NCBI GenBank assembly: GCA_023443515.1
Contig: JAEZUC010000037.1
Coordinates: 1-12,772 of the forward strand
Reading direction: 5' to 3'
DNA from: Bacillota bacterium
GTDB taxonomy: Bacteria; Bacillota; Clostridia; Acetivibrionales; DSM-1351
Length of the DNA: 12,772 nucleotides
Every line of letters starts with the position of its first letter. The first letter of the stretch is position 1. A program made the position numbers and the translations under genes. The notes below the pieces were generated by a model, which worked only from the letters and a program-made list of their open reading frames with translations, searched no databases and was not told the DNA's origin. Below, piece by piece: positions 6,139-12,772 of the stretch.

Positions 6139-7934
6139 TATAACATATCCTCCTCGAAAAGTGACAGTTGCTCATTAGTGGAGTTATCTGTTTGTTTCTT
6201 TGGCATTTTTACCGTATAAGTATATACTTGGTCGTCAACTACTTTTATTTTTTGAGGAGAAATATCAGCTCTCATTGGTAGCCAGTATTTTGCTGCGTAA
6301 GTGTTGGATAATAAATAATAAGTATTTTTATCAATTCCATTTTTAAGCGTATTTTCGTCCACAATCAGTCTTGTATATGCAATCGCTAATTGAATCCATT
6401 TCTTTGCATGAAGAAATGACTCGTCATTTTGAAAATTTAAGGTGAAATTGCACCCAGCTGATATCAATTCAGAATTATGCACATGATTATGTAGTATTGT
6501 GGCAATCTTATCAAGCTCTCTATATATTAGAGGGCCATACATTTCAAGTGCTTGGGTAGATTCGCAAAGGCTTTCAGCATATTCATATAGAACATCATGT
6601 TGAACCTTAGGAGTTAGTTCACTAGCTCGTGCTTTTTCAAAAAGATTATTCATTATCTGAATAAACGCCCTAGGATTCCCTTGAGAAATTTTCCGTATCA
6701 TTGGACCCCCTGCGTACCATCCTGGCTTGGTATTTCCTCTCTTTGACATCATATACATACGGCGAGTAAAAAAAATTGGTGTAAATTTATCATATATTGT
6801 TTTCCTAGGGTTAGGATAGTTATTTGCACTTTGTTTTCTTTTTTCAGAAAACTCATTAATAATTTCTTTTATAATAACATCATAACTTGAATTTTTAGAG
6901 TCCACTGATTGCCTATAGTAGTCTATTTGATCATCTTTTCCGCAACGTCCCACAAAATCTTCAACCGTCTCAATTTTAAGTTTTGAATCAAAACGAGCTT
7001 TTAATCTATGAGAACATAGATTATTTGTTAGGTTGCGAAAATCAAGGCTATCATATTTCATATCAACAACGCGATAGCTGAAGTCGTTTCCAGCAGAAAC
7101 TGATATATTTGGCTCTAATGTTTCCAAAGTCCTATGATAATATGGAAGCGTAGCAACCTTTAATGCCATACGTTTAGAATCTGAACGAAATACGCTATTA
7201 ATGCACTTTTGCAATGGTTCTGTCAAAAATTCAGCCTCGTCAATACATATTATCCAAGTAGGTTCTTCTGATAGTTTTAATCGTTTTGCAATTAATTCTT
7301 TAACGGATAATATAGAAGAACCTATTTGTCTTCTGAAAACAGGCGGAACTTTGTTTATGTCACTTTTTTTAATATCAAAATTGTAAAATAACTTATTTAT
7401 CTTAGTAGTCAAAGAAAATAAATCAGAAACATCATTTGCTCCATCATTAAACCACATATTGTTTAGGTCAATAGTCAAGAAGAGATTCGTCTTTGCACGT
7501 GTTAACTTGTCAGACTCCTCACATAATATAGCGGTCAATTCAGTTAATAATGACTGTGCTAACAAACAGTTAAATGCAAATTGAAAAAGTTGAATTTGTA
7601 GTTCTTCAGATGTATCTAAACTTGTTAAATGTGTTACAAATTCCAAATACATCGGAATATATAATGCAATAAATTTTTTCTGGCTAGCAAATTGTTCTGC
7701 TTGAGGATCTTGAATCCTTTTTAGCATAGAATAACGCATCATTTTTAACAAAAAAGTTTTCCCGCTCCCACGTGTACCTAAAAGTATTTCGTGCTGATCA
7801 TTAAAGAGTGACCAATAGTTCGATATAGGACAAAACTCATTAATTACTTTTGTATCAGAAAAATTACGTGCCTGGCTATCACTAAAAGGATTCTGCCTGT
7901 CAGATCCTTTTATTAAATCTGCAAGCCTACTCAT
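6138..7934 (-). CDS. Orc1/Cdc6-like AAA+ ATPase
   Basis: The 598-aa protein has an early Walker A, GTRGSGKT (53-60), right after a short leader (ISNYWSLFNDQHEILL), a long helical insertion, Walker B WIICIDEAEF (227-236, Asp232/Glu233) and a sensor-2-like QGNPRAFIQIMNNLF (418-432), where the GNPR motif is typical of Orc1/Cdc6-type AAA+ and related STAND-like ATPases. The C-terminal 170 residues are helical without a known motif; the end (NEQLSLFEEDML) is acidic. It would act as an ATP-driven switch or DNA-bound motor. It overlaps the phosphoesterase gene by ATGA upstream and the 313-aa gene by TAATG downstream, so the three products are probably made in fixed ratio and may form a complex. The reference to replication initiators is by fold only; a defence role is inferred from the context. 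Confidence 0.8.
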   Translation of the reverse strand: MSRLADLIKGSDRQNPFSDSQARNFSDTKVINEFCPISNYWSLFNDQHEILLGTRGSGKTFLLKMMRYSMLKRIQDPQAEQFASQKKFIALYIPMYLEFVTHLTSLDTSEELQIQLFQFAFNCLLAQSLLTELTAILCEESDKLTRAKTNLFLTIDLNNMWFNDGANDVSDLFSLTTKINKLFYNFDIKKSDINKVPPVFRRQIGSSILSVKELIAKRLKLSEEPTWIICIDEAEFLTEPLQKCINSVFRSDSKRMALKVATLPYYHRTLETLEPNISVSAGNDFSYRVVDMKYDSLDFRNLTNNLCSHRLKARFDSKLKIETVEDFVGRCGKDDQIDYYRQSVDSKNSSYDVIIKEIINEFSEKRKQSANNYPNPRKTIYDKFTPIFFTRRMYMMSKRGNTKPGWYAGGPMIRKISQGNPRAFIQIMNNLFEKARASELTPKVQHDVLYEYAESLCESTQALEMYGPLIYRELDKIATILHNHVHNSELISAGCNFTLNFQNDESFLHAKKWIQLAIAYTRLIVDENTLKNGIDKNTYYLLSNTYAAKYWLPMRADISPQKIKVVDDQVYTYTVKMPKKQTDNSTNEQLSLFEEDML

Positions 7935-9148
7935 AAGCCACCTCCATTTTTAATCAGAATAACCTCATCAGGAAAAGTGCCTATCTTTTTATGAGTATTT
8001 GACAACTTCTCTGTTATTCTCTCATTAAGATCATTGATTCTACAGAAACGTAAGCTTTCATCTAAATCTTCCCAAGTAAGCACCTTATTATCACATAATC
8101 TCAAAATTGACTCATTAATTTCATCTTTAGTAAATATTTTGCCAAGCATCATTTTGAAATCTAATGGTGTTGCTGGGCAGTTGTTTTTTATAGGGAGCCA
8201 ACCTTCAGCGGGTGAGTACTGATAATTTAACAATTTTAACACGCCAACATCGTCAGTTAATTCGATAATATGTAAAGTGTTAGGTATATCACCATTGCTT
8301 CTATGACCAGAATTAACTGTAAGACTTCCGGCACAAACAAATGTTATAGGATTAGCCCATTCACCTTTTTGATTAGTTTCAGCTCGTGGATGATGCCTAT
8401 GCCCATGCAATACTAGATGAACACCATTTCTGCCTGCAACATCTAGAAAATGGCCACTTTCTTCAAGCATAGATATATCAAAAATAGGTGTAGGGTAGCT
8501 GTAACCACATGGATGATGATGCATAAGCACTATTTTCCAACGAGCATCAGTTTTATAATGTTTTACACACTTATCAAACCAATTCAATTGGTCTATATCA
8601 AGCTTACCATGAGAAACCGCTTGGTCTTGTGTACAGCACCAACCAGAATTTAGAATAAACATTATGAAATCATCGTTTTCAACAACTCCAGAACATGGAG
8701 CTGGACCATTAGAGCTGAATTTTGAAATAGATGAAGTATTAATCAATGCTGCGCTTGCTGCAATCCTACGATACTTATCTTTGACTAATTCATGTGGAAA
8801 ATCAGATGAATACTCGTTATATGAGGCATACAATTCAGATATTCTCCAATCTATATCATGATTTCCTAATCCAAATATTATGTTATTTCGTGATATTCCA
8901 GCTTCCTGTGCTATAGAAATAATTGTATTTTCACAAAAAGCAAATTCCTGTGGACTCCCAACAGATGTCAAATCACCTGCTATACAAAGATATTCCACAT
9001 CAGCGTCTTTAAGAATAGAAATCAGACTATTCCTTAATGACACCGCACCTGTATTCTCATCTTGGATGGGCTCTCCAGGAACAGAAAATTCAGTTGTCCT
9101 TGAGTATAAACCAAAATGAATATCACTAATCAACGCAATACGAACCAT
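7931..9148 (-). CDS. calcineurin-like metallophosphoesterase with C-terminal extension
   Basis: The 405-aa protein carries all metallophosphoesterase motifs: SDIHFG (8-13; Asp9, His11), GDLT (58-61; Asp59), GNHD (95-98; Asn96, His97), MHHHP (209-213; His210) and GHRHH (249-253; His250, His252). Such dinuclear-metal enzymes hydrolyse phosphodiesters of nucleotides, cyclic nucleotides or DNA (Mre11/SbcD-type). Residues after about 300 form an extra region without a recognised fold, absent from minimal enzymes, which may contact the partner ATPase. The ATG has AAGGAGA about 8 bases upstream. The 3' end overlaps the ATPase start (ATGA). It follows the methyltransferase gene after 76 bases without a visible terminator. 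The substrate is unknown: cyclic oligonucleotide, cyclic mononucleotide and DNA are all possible. Confidence 0.9.
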   Translation of the reverse strand: MVRIALISDIHFGLYSRTTEFSVPGEPIQDENTGAVSLRNSLISILKDADVEYLCIAGDLTSVGSPQEFAFCENTIISIAQEAGISRNNIIFGLGNHDIDWRISELYASYNEYSSDFPHELVKDKYRRIAASAALINTSSISKFSSNGPAPCSGVVENDDFIMFILNSGWCCTQDQAVSHGKLDIDQLNWFDKCVKHYKTDARWKIVLMHHHPCGYSYPTPIFDISMLEESGHFLDVAGRNGVHLVLHGHRHHPRAETNQKGEWANPITFVCAGSLTVNSGHRSNGDIPNTLHIIELTDDVGVLKLLNYQYSPAEGWLPIKNNCPATPLDFKMMLGKIFTKDEINESILRLCDNKVLTWEDLDESLRFCRINDLNERITEKLSNTHKKIGTFPDEVILIKNGGGL

Positions 9149-9224
9149 AACCGTTCTCTCCTTAATGAGGTGACCGATAGTTAAGCATTAGAGCATCCTC
9201 AAAAGTATATTTTCTTTCACTCTT

Positions 9225-10034
9225 CTAAAGGTTAATTTGATACGAAGATATTAAAAGTTCATTTTGTATGCCTCTACCACCTCTTGATCCTGAGATGGAA
9301 CTAAATCTACCTACCGTTTGAGTGATGAACTGATTATCTTCATACATTTGTCTTAGAGGCGGGTAATCAGCATTTGTTGCAATTATAATTGCACCACGGG
9401 TTCTCGCTCTGACAAGGGCAGCTAAAAGCCTTTTCTGATCCTTCCAAGAAAACAACCGCTCGTTATACTTAATAAAAGCATTTTGATTGTGGGCTATTGT
9501 ATATGGAGGATCGGCAAATACGAGATCTCCCTCATTGGCTTCTCGTATCGTATCAACAAAATCCTGTTTTCGTATGTGAACATTGTGGAGCGCCTTTGAA
9601 TACTCTTCAAAATTAGCCACGTCATCAATAAACTGCTTTCTCGTACCAATTGGTACATTAAATTCACCTAAACGATTGACACGATACATGCCATTAAAGC
9701 ATGTTCTGTTTAAATAAAGAAATCTGGCAGCTCGCTCGATGACATCATTAGGCACATTGGCTCTTACTGCATAATAATGAGCAACAGAATGTTGTGCTTG
9801 ATGTTGAGCTAATTGCTCCCGAAGCAGTACTGGATTTCTTGCCATAACTCGATATGTATTTACTAATTCACCGTTGATATCGGATATAGTGGCCTGTTGT
9901 GGCATCAGAGAGAAAAAAGCAGATCCGCCACCAAGAAACGGCTCAAAATAGTGATTATATACAGGCGGAAAAATATGCCCATAATTTGCAATCAACCATC
10001 TTTTCCCACCAGGCCATTTTAAAAATGGGTGCAC
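9225..10034 (-). CDS. Dam-family DNA N6-adenine methyltransferase (D12 class)
   Basis: The 269-aa protein has the alpha-group adenine methyltransferase layout: N-terminal FLKWPGGKRW (4-13), SAM motif EPFLGGGSAFF (31-41), SDINGELVNTYR (51-62), the FLYLNRTCFNGMYRVNRLGE block (105-124) and catalytic DPPY (175-178). It transfers a methyl group from SAM to adenine N6; GATC is the usual Dam target, but the specificity of this protein is not certain. The start is GTG at 10034: a stop lies three codons upstream and the motif FLKWPGGK must be N-terminal. The ribosome binding site is weak (GAGAGG/GAGAGA). No cognate restriction endonuclease is next to it; instead the phosphoesterase-ATPase-unknown trio follows. 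The base composition is visibly less AT-rich than in its neighbours, suggesting a separate origin. Confidence 0.9.
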   Translation of the reverse strand: MHPFLKWPGGKRWLIANYGHIFPPVYNHYFEPFLGGGSAFFSLMPQQATISDINGELVNTYRVMARNPVLLREQLAQHQAQHSVAHYYAVRANVPNDVIERAARFLYLNRTCFNGMYRVNRLGEFNVPIGTRKQFIDDVANFEEYSKALHNVHIRKQDFVDTIREANEGDLVFADPPYTIAHNQNAFIKYNERLFSWKDQKRLLAALVRARTRGAIIIATNADYPPLRQMYEDNQFITQTVGRFSSISGSRGGRGIQNELLISSYQINL

Positions 10035-10064
10035 GTCTCTCTATTCACATCCTCTCTATTTGGA

Positions 10065-10225
10065 TTATATATTTTCTATTCTGGCATCTTAAGATATTTT
10101 AGTGTCTTTATATGTCATCCAATATTCATCTAGATGAGCGCCTCCTTTAATACGAACTTACTCAAAAAGACCTGTACTCTGCCTTCAGGTATGTTCCGCT
10201 TCACAGAAGCTTCCTTTGCAGTCAT
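10065..10225 (-). pseudogene. decayed small helix-turn-helix DNA-binding protein gene
   Basis: An ATG at 10225 with AAGG 7 bases upstream begins MTAKEASVKRNIPEGRVQVF, matching the N-terminus of a common Bacillota family of about 60-aa excisionase/MerR-like HTH proteins (typically 'MTAKEAAEKWNISERRVQ...'). The frame then runs into LSKFVLKEALI and stops at 10130-10132. In another frame the expected C-terminus continues: GAHLDEYWMTYKDTKIS, a TAA where Glu is expected, then DARIENI, which recalls the family's 'W-IPKDA-KP-DARI' end. So one frameshift and one nonsense mutation are visible. Such genes often precede DNA methyltransferase genes, as here (31 bases before dam). The remaining 31-aa peptide could still be made, but is unlikely to bind DNA. 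Confidence 0.6.
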
Positions 10226-10240
10226 GTATTACCTTATAAG

Positions 10241-10273
10241 TGTATAATATCTCATATATTTACATATTATACA
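10241..10273. promoter_or_regulatory. perfect 10-bp inverted repeat with embedded TATAAT (promoter/operator)
   Basis: TGTATAATAT (10241-10250) and ATATTATACA (10264-10273) are exact reverse complements separated by 13 bases. Each arm holds a perfect TATAAT read on one of the two strands. The minus-strand -10 (10266-10271) points at the HTH relic and the Dam operon; a weak -35 (TTGCTT, 15-base spacer) is upstream. The arrangement fits an autoregulated operator, possibly for the now-decayed HTH protein, or a divergent promoter pair. Confidence 0.5.
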
Positions 10274-10373
10274 AAGCTATGAATTAAAGCAAGAAAATTT
10301 GCGCTTCTTCATGCCCCTATATTTAAGCTATCTCATCATTTGACATCAACCCGCCTATCGAGTTCTGGTAAGG

Positions 10374-11438
10374 CTAAGCCCAACCTTTAAAATCCACTGT
10401 TTTCGTAATTAAATCTATTATTATTTTAGAGAGTCTATTCTGTTCTTGCTCATTCGACGAAAATACATCTGATGTAAACTTATATTTAGTATAGAAATCA
10501 TCTTTTAGTGAATTAAATATCTCAAAAAAGAACTCTTCTGTTAATGTATTTCTTTCATCTCCTATATTATATACATAAGGGAATGCCCTCATAAAAGCCC
10601 CATATCCGGTACTTCTTGCCAAAATAAATTCTTCTGATTTCTCCCATTCATTACTAAACACTCTTGAAACAGCATTAAAATAATTTCTAATAACTTTATA
10701 TATTATTTCATCCTTATTTTGAATAAAATAATACCTTAATGGAAGTGATTCATCATCAATTAATTCTTTTTTATTTTTTATATCAATTGAATCTTTGTCT
10801 GGATTCTTGCTAATACATTTTAATAAGTAATATACAAAAGTTCCTTGAGATAATGAACTTTCTTTTCCTTCTTTTTTACCTAGCATTTTTAATTTACCAT
10901 AAAATGCCGATTCCTCATCTGTATTTAATCCTCTGGCAATTTCATGAGCTGTTCTATACGGACTTCTTTTATCACTTAAGCCAAATAAGTCATAGATTAA
11001 TGACTTAGATACTGGCTTTTGATTACTATTTATTACTGAAAAAACATATGCCTTTTCTTCAGATGTTAAATCAAACATAAATACTACTGGAAGCTCAAAC
11101 TTAAGCTTATTACTGCTATTTCTTAAACCCTCAATTCTATGTTGCCCATCGATTATTTCTCCTATAACTCTTTTTTCACTAAATTCGATATTATTCCCGT
11201 TTATATCTACCTCTTTACTATCTACGGCTATTATTATCGGTGTAGGAAATGTTGCATCTGGATCATCACAATAATCTTCTATTTGGTTTACCTTTTTATT
11301 ATCTAATGATCTTTGAATGCCTATATAACTCTCCGAACGTCTATTCACTTTAGTACATGCTAATATAGTTTCTGGAATAAGTTTAGTTATATAAAAAGTG
11401 CCTATTGGCTGATTAATTTCTATATATGGTACTAACAT
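10374..11438 (-). CDS. DGQHR-domain protein (DndB-like)
   Basis: The 354-aa protein contains EIIDGQHRIEGL (94-105, DGQHR at 97-101), a YIGIQR motif (38-43) and VINSNQKPVSK (135-145), the hallmarks of the DGQHR family, which includes DndB, the regulator of DNA phosphorothioation gene clusters, and many solitary island-borne proteins. The family core resembles ParB/sulfiredoxin-like folds; DndB itself binds DNA and has ATPase activity. No dndCDE genes are in this window. The ATG overlaps the stop of the membrane-protein gene (TAATG), with AAGGGG about 11 bases upstream, so the two are translated together. The codons are markedly AT-rich (Ile/Lys/Asn/Ser-rich product), unlike the dam gene. A role in defence or nucleic-acid sensing is inferred. 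Confidence 0.8.
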   Translation of the reverse strand: MLVPYIEINQPIGTFYITKLIPETILACTKVNRRSESYIGIQRSLDNKKVNQIEDYCDDPDATFPTPIIIAVDSKEVDINGNNIEFSEKRVIGEIIDGQHRIEGLRNSSNKLKFELPVVFMFDLTSEEKAYVFSVINSNQKPVSKSLIYDLFGLSDKRSPYRTAHEIARGLNTDEESAFYGKLKMLGKKEGKESSLSQGTFVYYLLKCISKNPDKDSIDIKNKKELIDDESLPLRYYFIQNKDEIIYKVIRNYFNAVSRVFSNEWEKSEEFILARSTGYGAFMRAFPYVYNIGDERNTLTEEFFFEIFNSLKDDFYTKYKFTSDVFSSNEQEQNRLSKIIIDLITKTVDFKGWA

Positions 11439-12013
11439 TATATACTATTCCCCTTTCCATCTTTATTTGAATTCTTACTCTTATTAACGATAGTATTTCT
11501 ACTACTATCATCATATTCAGAGTATTTGTCATATTGATCATTTAACTCCATACATGACAAAGAGAAAATATATAAACTTACTACAATTGATACTATATAC
11601 AGTATAATTTGGAATGCATTAGCTATCATTGATAATTCTTCAACTTTGTATATAGATGAATACCCTAGTGAAAGAAATGCTAACAATAATATACTTATAA
11701 TCAATGTAAAAGTTTTATATGTAATAAATTTTGTATTTTTTGTTTGATTAATAAAATCAAATGCTATTGTAGCCACATAAGATGCTAGTAATGAAACTCC
11801 ATTTGAATAAAGAGCTCCAGTCCCAAATACTTCCGAAAAAGAAATACCACTACCATTGTTTATAGCATTAATTACCAAGAAAATTACCCCTAAATTACTG
11901 AACATGATTATACATATAAACCATATTAAAGTATTCACTTTTTTATCTTTAAGAACTGTAAATGGTAATAACCACAATATCTTATTTGTTTCCTCTTTTT
12001 CCTCTTTTTCCAT
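11438..12013 (-). CDS. four-helix membrane protein paired with the DGQHR protein
   Basis: The 191-aa protein has a charged cytoplasm-like N-terminus (MEKEEKEETNK), four hydrophobic stretches (about 27-50, 60-86, 97-118 and 130-155) and a polar, Asn/Ser/Lys-rich tail of about 36 residues. I recognise no family. The start is ATG 12013, not an ATG 42 bases upstream: GGAGGGG (12019-12025) stands just before 12013, and the upstream ATG falls inside the promoter spacer. It shares TAATG with the DGQHR gene and has its own promoter, so the pair is an isolated two-gene unit. Small multi-helix membrane proteins coupled to a cytosolic sensor are common as pore-forming effectors in abortive-infection systems; that role is a guess here. 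Confidence 0.75.
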   Translation of the reverse strand: MEKEEKEETNKILWLLPFTVLKDKKVNTLIWFICIIMFSNLGVIFLVINAINNGSGISFSEVFGTGALYSNGVSLLASYVATIAFDFINQTKNTKFITYKTFTLIISILLLAFLSLGYSSIYKVEELSMIANAFQIILYIVSIVVSLYIFSLSCMELNDQYDKYSEYDDSSRNTIVNKSKNSNKDGKGNSI

Positions 12014-12034
12014 TTTTACCCCTCCTACAACATA

Positions 12035-12062
12035 ATTATACATATATATCTCCATATTTCAA
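12035..12062 (-). promoter_or_regulatory. sigma-A-type promoter of the membrane protein/DGQHR unit
   Basis: On the minus strand TTGAAA (12057-12062; 5 of 6 consensus bases) and a perfect TATAAT (12035-12040) are 16 bases apart. The -10 box ends 21 bases before the ATG at 12013. This is the clearest promoter in the window and fixes the translation start at 12013. Confidence 0.75.
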
Positions 12063-12199
12063 TCCATAATTAGAAGGCACTTACAAAATAGTTAATTTTT
12101 ATATTTAACCCAGCACATTGATATGTACCCCAAATGTTAGGTAAATGTCATCTATTATTTAGTTGAAAGGGTAAATTAAGGCATAGGCAAGTTAAGTTA

Positions 12200-12343
12200 C
12201 TATTGAAAGGGGGTCTTCTTTATGACAAGAACAAATACATGTGGGTCGGACGTTTTCTTGGTCAGCCAAACAACTATTCCAAGTCTTCGTAGGTACTCCT
12301 GTGGGCTCATATTTCCAAGGGACACTTTAATTCTCTTCTCATT
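12200..12343 (-). pseudogene. transposase C-terminal remnant, IS3-like
   Basis: The minus-strand frame from 12343 reads NEKRIKVSLGNMSPQEYL then RRLGIVV, which matches the last part of IS3-family (OrfB-type) transposases ('YNxxRIK..LG.MSP.EYR..LG'). In the frame just upstream, INWF (before 12350) would give INW(Y)NEKRIK after a frameshift, so the gene is broken. The rest of the transposase, including the DDE residues, cannot be found further right. The open frame reaches a stop at 12200-12202 but the genuine protein probably ended near LGI. This is a relic without activity. Confidence 0.55.
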
Positions 12344-12591
12344 TTAACAAACCAGTTAATTATTGAGTATTTCAATAAGTCAGGAAAAGGCATTGATTCA
12401 TAACGTCTCAATAACATATGATACTGCAGGAACGATTTCTCCCTATTAGTAATTATTAAGCCTACTAACCCTTATTACGCTAAAATGTGCACACCCTTGC
12501 ACCCCCCGGTGCATTTTAACCTTATATTTACATTTAATTAGTGAAAATTGTGAGAAATAAATCTTTAGATTCACACCCCAAAAACAACAAA
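12344..12591. other. non-coding stretch with an imperfect GC-containing hairpin
   Basis: This stretch has no supportable gene; the longest frame is an 82-aa minus-strand ORF with no recognisable sequence or ribosome binding site. An imperfect inverted repeat, TAAAATGTGCAC (12481-12492) with GTGCATTTTA (12509-12518), encloses a C-rich loop containing another TGCAC. It looks like the end of a decayed insertion sequence, but I cannot assign a family. Confidence 0.35.
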
Positions 12592-12611
12592 AGCCACTGA
12601 AATCAGTGGCT
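12592..12611. terminator. bidirectional hairpin terminator near the IS1182-like element
   Basis: AGCCACTGA (12592-12600) and TCAGTGGCT (12603-12611) form a perfect 9-bp stem with a 2-base loop. On the minus strand it is followed by TTTTGTTGTTTTTG, a good U-rich tail. It probably stops transcription entering or leaving the insertion sequence at the right edge. Confidence 0.7.
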
Positions 12612-12704
12612 TTGCATTGTATCAAAACTTTTGTACTTATGTGGTCAGACTGTCCGAAAACCCCACGAAATAGCCATTTTGTGTAATTTCTCAACAGGTT
12701 TTTG

Positions 12705-12747
12705 TGGTATAATATAGTAAATAAACGAATACTTCCGGAGGTTTGCC
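12705..12747 (+). promoter_or_regulatory. extended -10 promoter and ribosome binding site of the IS1182-like transposase
   Basis: TGGTATAAT, an extended -10 box, is followed 31 bases later by a start codon with CGGAGG about 7 bases upstream. No good -35 box is visible at the usual spacing, which is compatible with an extended -10 promoter. Confidence 0.5.
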
Positions 12748-12772
12748 ATGAAATACGTACAAGGCCAAGACC
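12748..12772 (+). CDS. IS1182-like transposase, first 8 codons, cut by window edge
   Basis: The window ends in ATG followed by MKYVQGQD. IS1182-family (DDE) transposases of Bacillota characteristically begin with MKY(I/V)QGQ(D/N)R, so this is most likely the start of such a gene. A ribosome binding site (GGAGG) and extended -10 promoter precede it. Only eight residues are visible, so completeness cannot be judged. It is on the opposite strand to the rest of the island. Confidence 0.6.

Noticed and set aside
9225..10034. Complete type II restriction-modification system
   Set aside because: No restriction endonuclease reading frame is adjacent; the downstream genes are a phosphoesterase, an ATPase and an unknown protein.
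10256..10320. Tiny ORF MKKRKFSCFNS on the minus strand upstream of the HTH relic
   Set aside because: It has only 11 residues and a poor ribosome binding site; it ends next to the promoter region and is probably chance.
10374..11438. dnd phosphorothioation cluster
   Set aside because: Only a DndB-like DGQHR protein is present; no DndA, C, D or E homologue is in the window.
11438..12055. Longer version of the membrane protein starting at 12055
   Set aside because: That ATG falls inside the -35/-10 spacer of the best promoter; ATG 12013 has GGAGGGG just upstream.
12446..12694. 82-aa minus-strand ORF
   Set aside because: It spans the terminator hairpin and the imperfect repeat, has no ribosome binding site and no recognisable sequence.

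Overview
The window is AT-rich and looks like an accessory region of a low-GC Bacillota (Firmicutes) chromosome, most likely class Clostridia. The reasons are strong AGGAGG-type ribosome binding sites, a YmaF-family gene, a Firmicutes-phage lysis cassette (XkdX, XhlA, endolysin, small membrane protein), and IS200-like and IS1182-like ends at the two edges. I cannot name the species. Almost every intact gene is on the minus strand, so transcription runs right to left. I see no rRNA, tRNA or CRISPR array.

Left part (1-2840). The edge cuts an N-terminally decayed IS200/IS605-type tnpA fragment. Next is an overlapping pair, an ABC-type AAA ATPase followed by a TOPRIM protein, resembling RloA/RloB, AbiL or PARIS-type phage-defence pairs, with a recognisable promoter. 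Upstream lies a small lipoprotein gene that would be intact if one base were restored in a T-run inside its signal peptide. Phage-derived block (2841-5010). A terminator-bounded lysis cassette (XhlA-like protein, M15 peptidase endolysin, 57-aa membrane protein) and a 38-aa XkdX-like gene flank an independent-looking ymaF gene with its own terminator. A plus-strand fragment of a large serine recombinase closes this prophage remnant.

Central island (5141-10273). A decayed helix-turn-helix gene with a perfect inverted repeat in front is followed by a Dam-type adenine methyltransferase, a calcineurin-like phosphoesterase, an Orc1/Cdc6-like ATPase and a 313-aa protein that I do not recognise. The last three genes overlap (ATGA, then TAATG), and a strong terminator follows. 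This is the best candidate for an undescribed system. The 313-aa protein appears to contain two tandem Rossmann-like units that loosely recall CARF-type sensor domains. The system could pair a modification mark or nucleotide signal with an ATPase switch and a phosphoesterase or nuclease; this is inference.

Right part (10374-12772). A second, more AT-rich two-gene unit has a good promoter, a four-helix membrane protein and a DGQHR-domain (DndB-like) protein, joined by TAATG. Beyond it lie an IS3-like transposase remnant, an imperfect hairpin, a bidirectional terminator and the first codons of an IS1182-like transposase on the plus strand. Overall the window reads as a layered defence/mobile-element island: three candidate defence cassettes, a prophage remnant and several degraded transposable elements.
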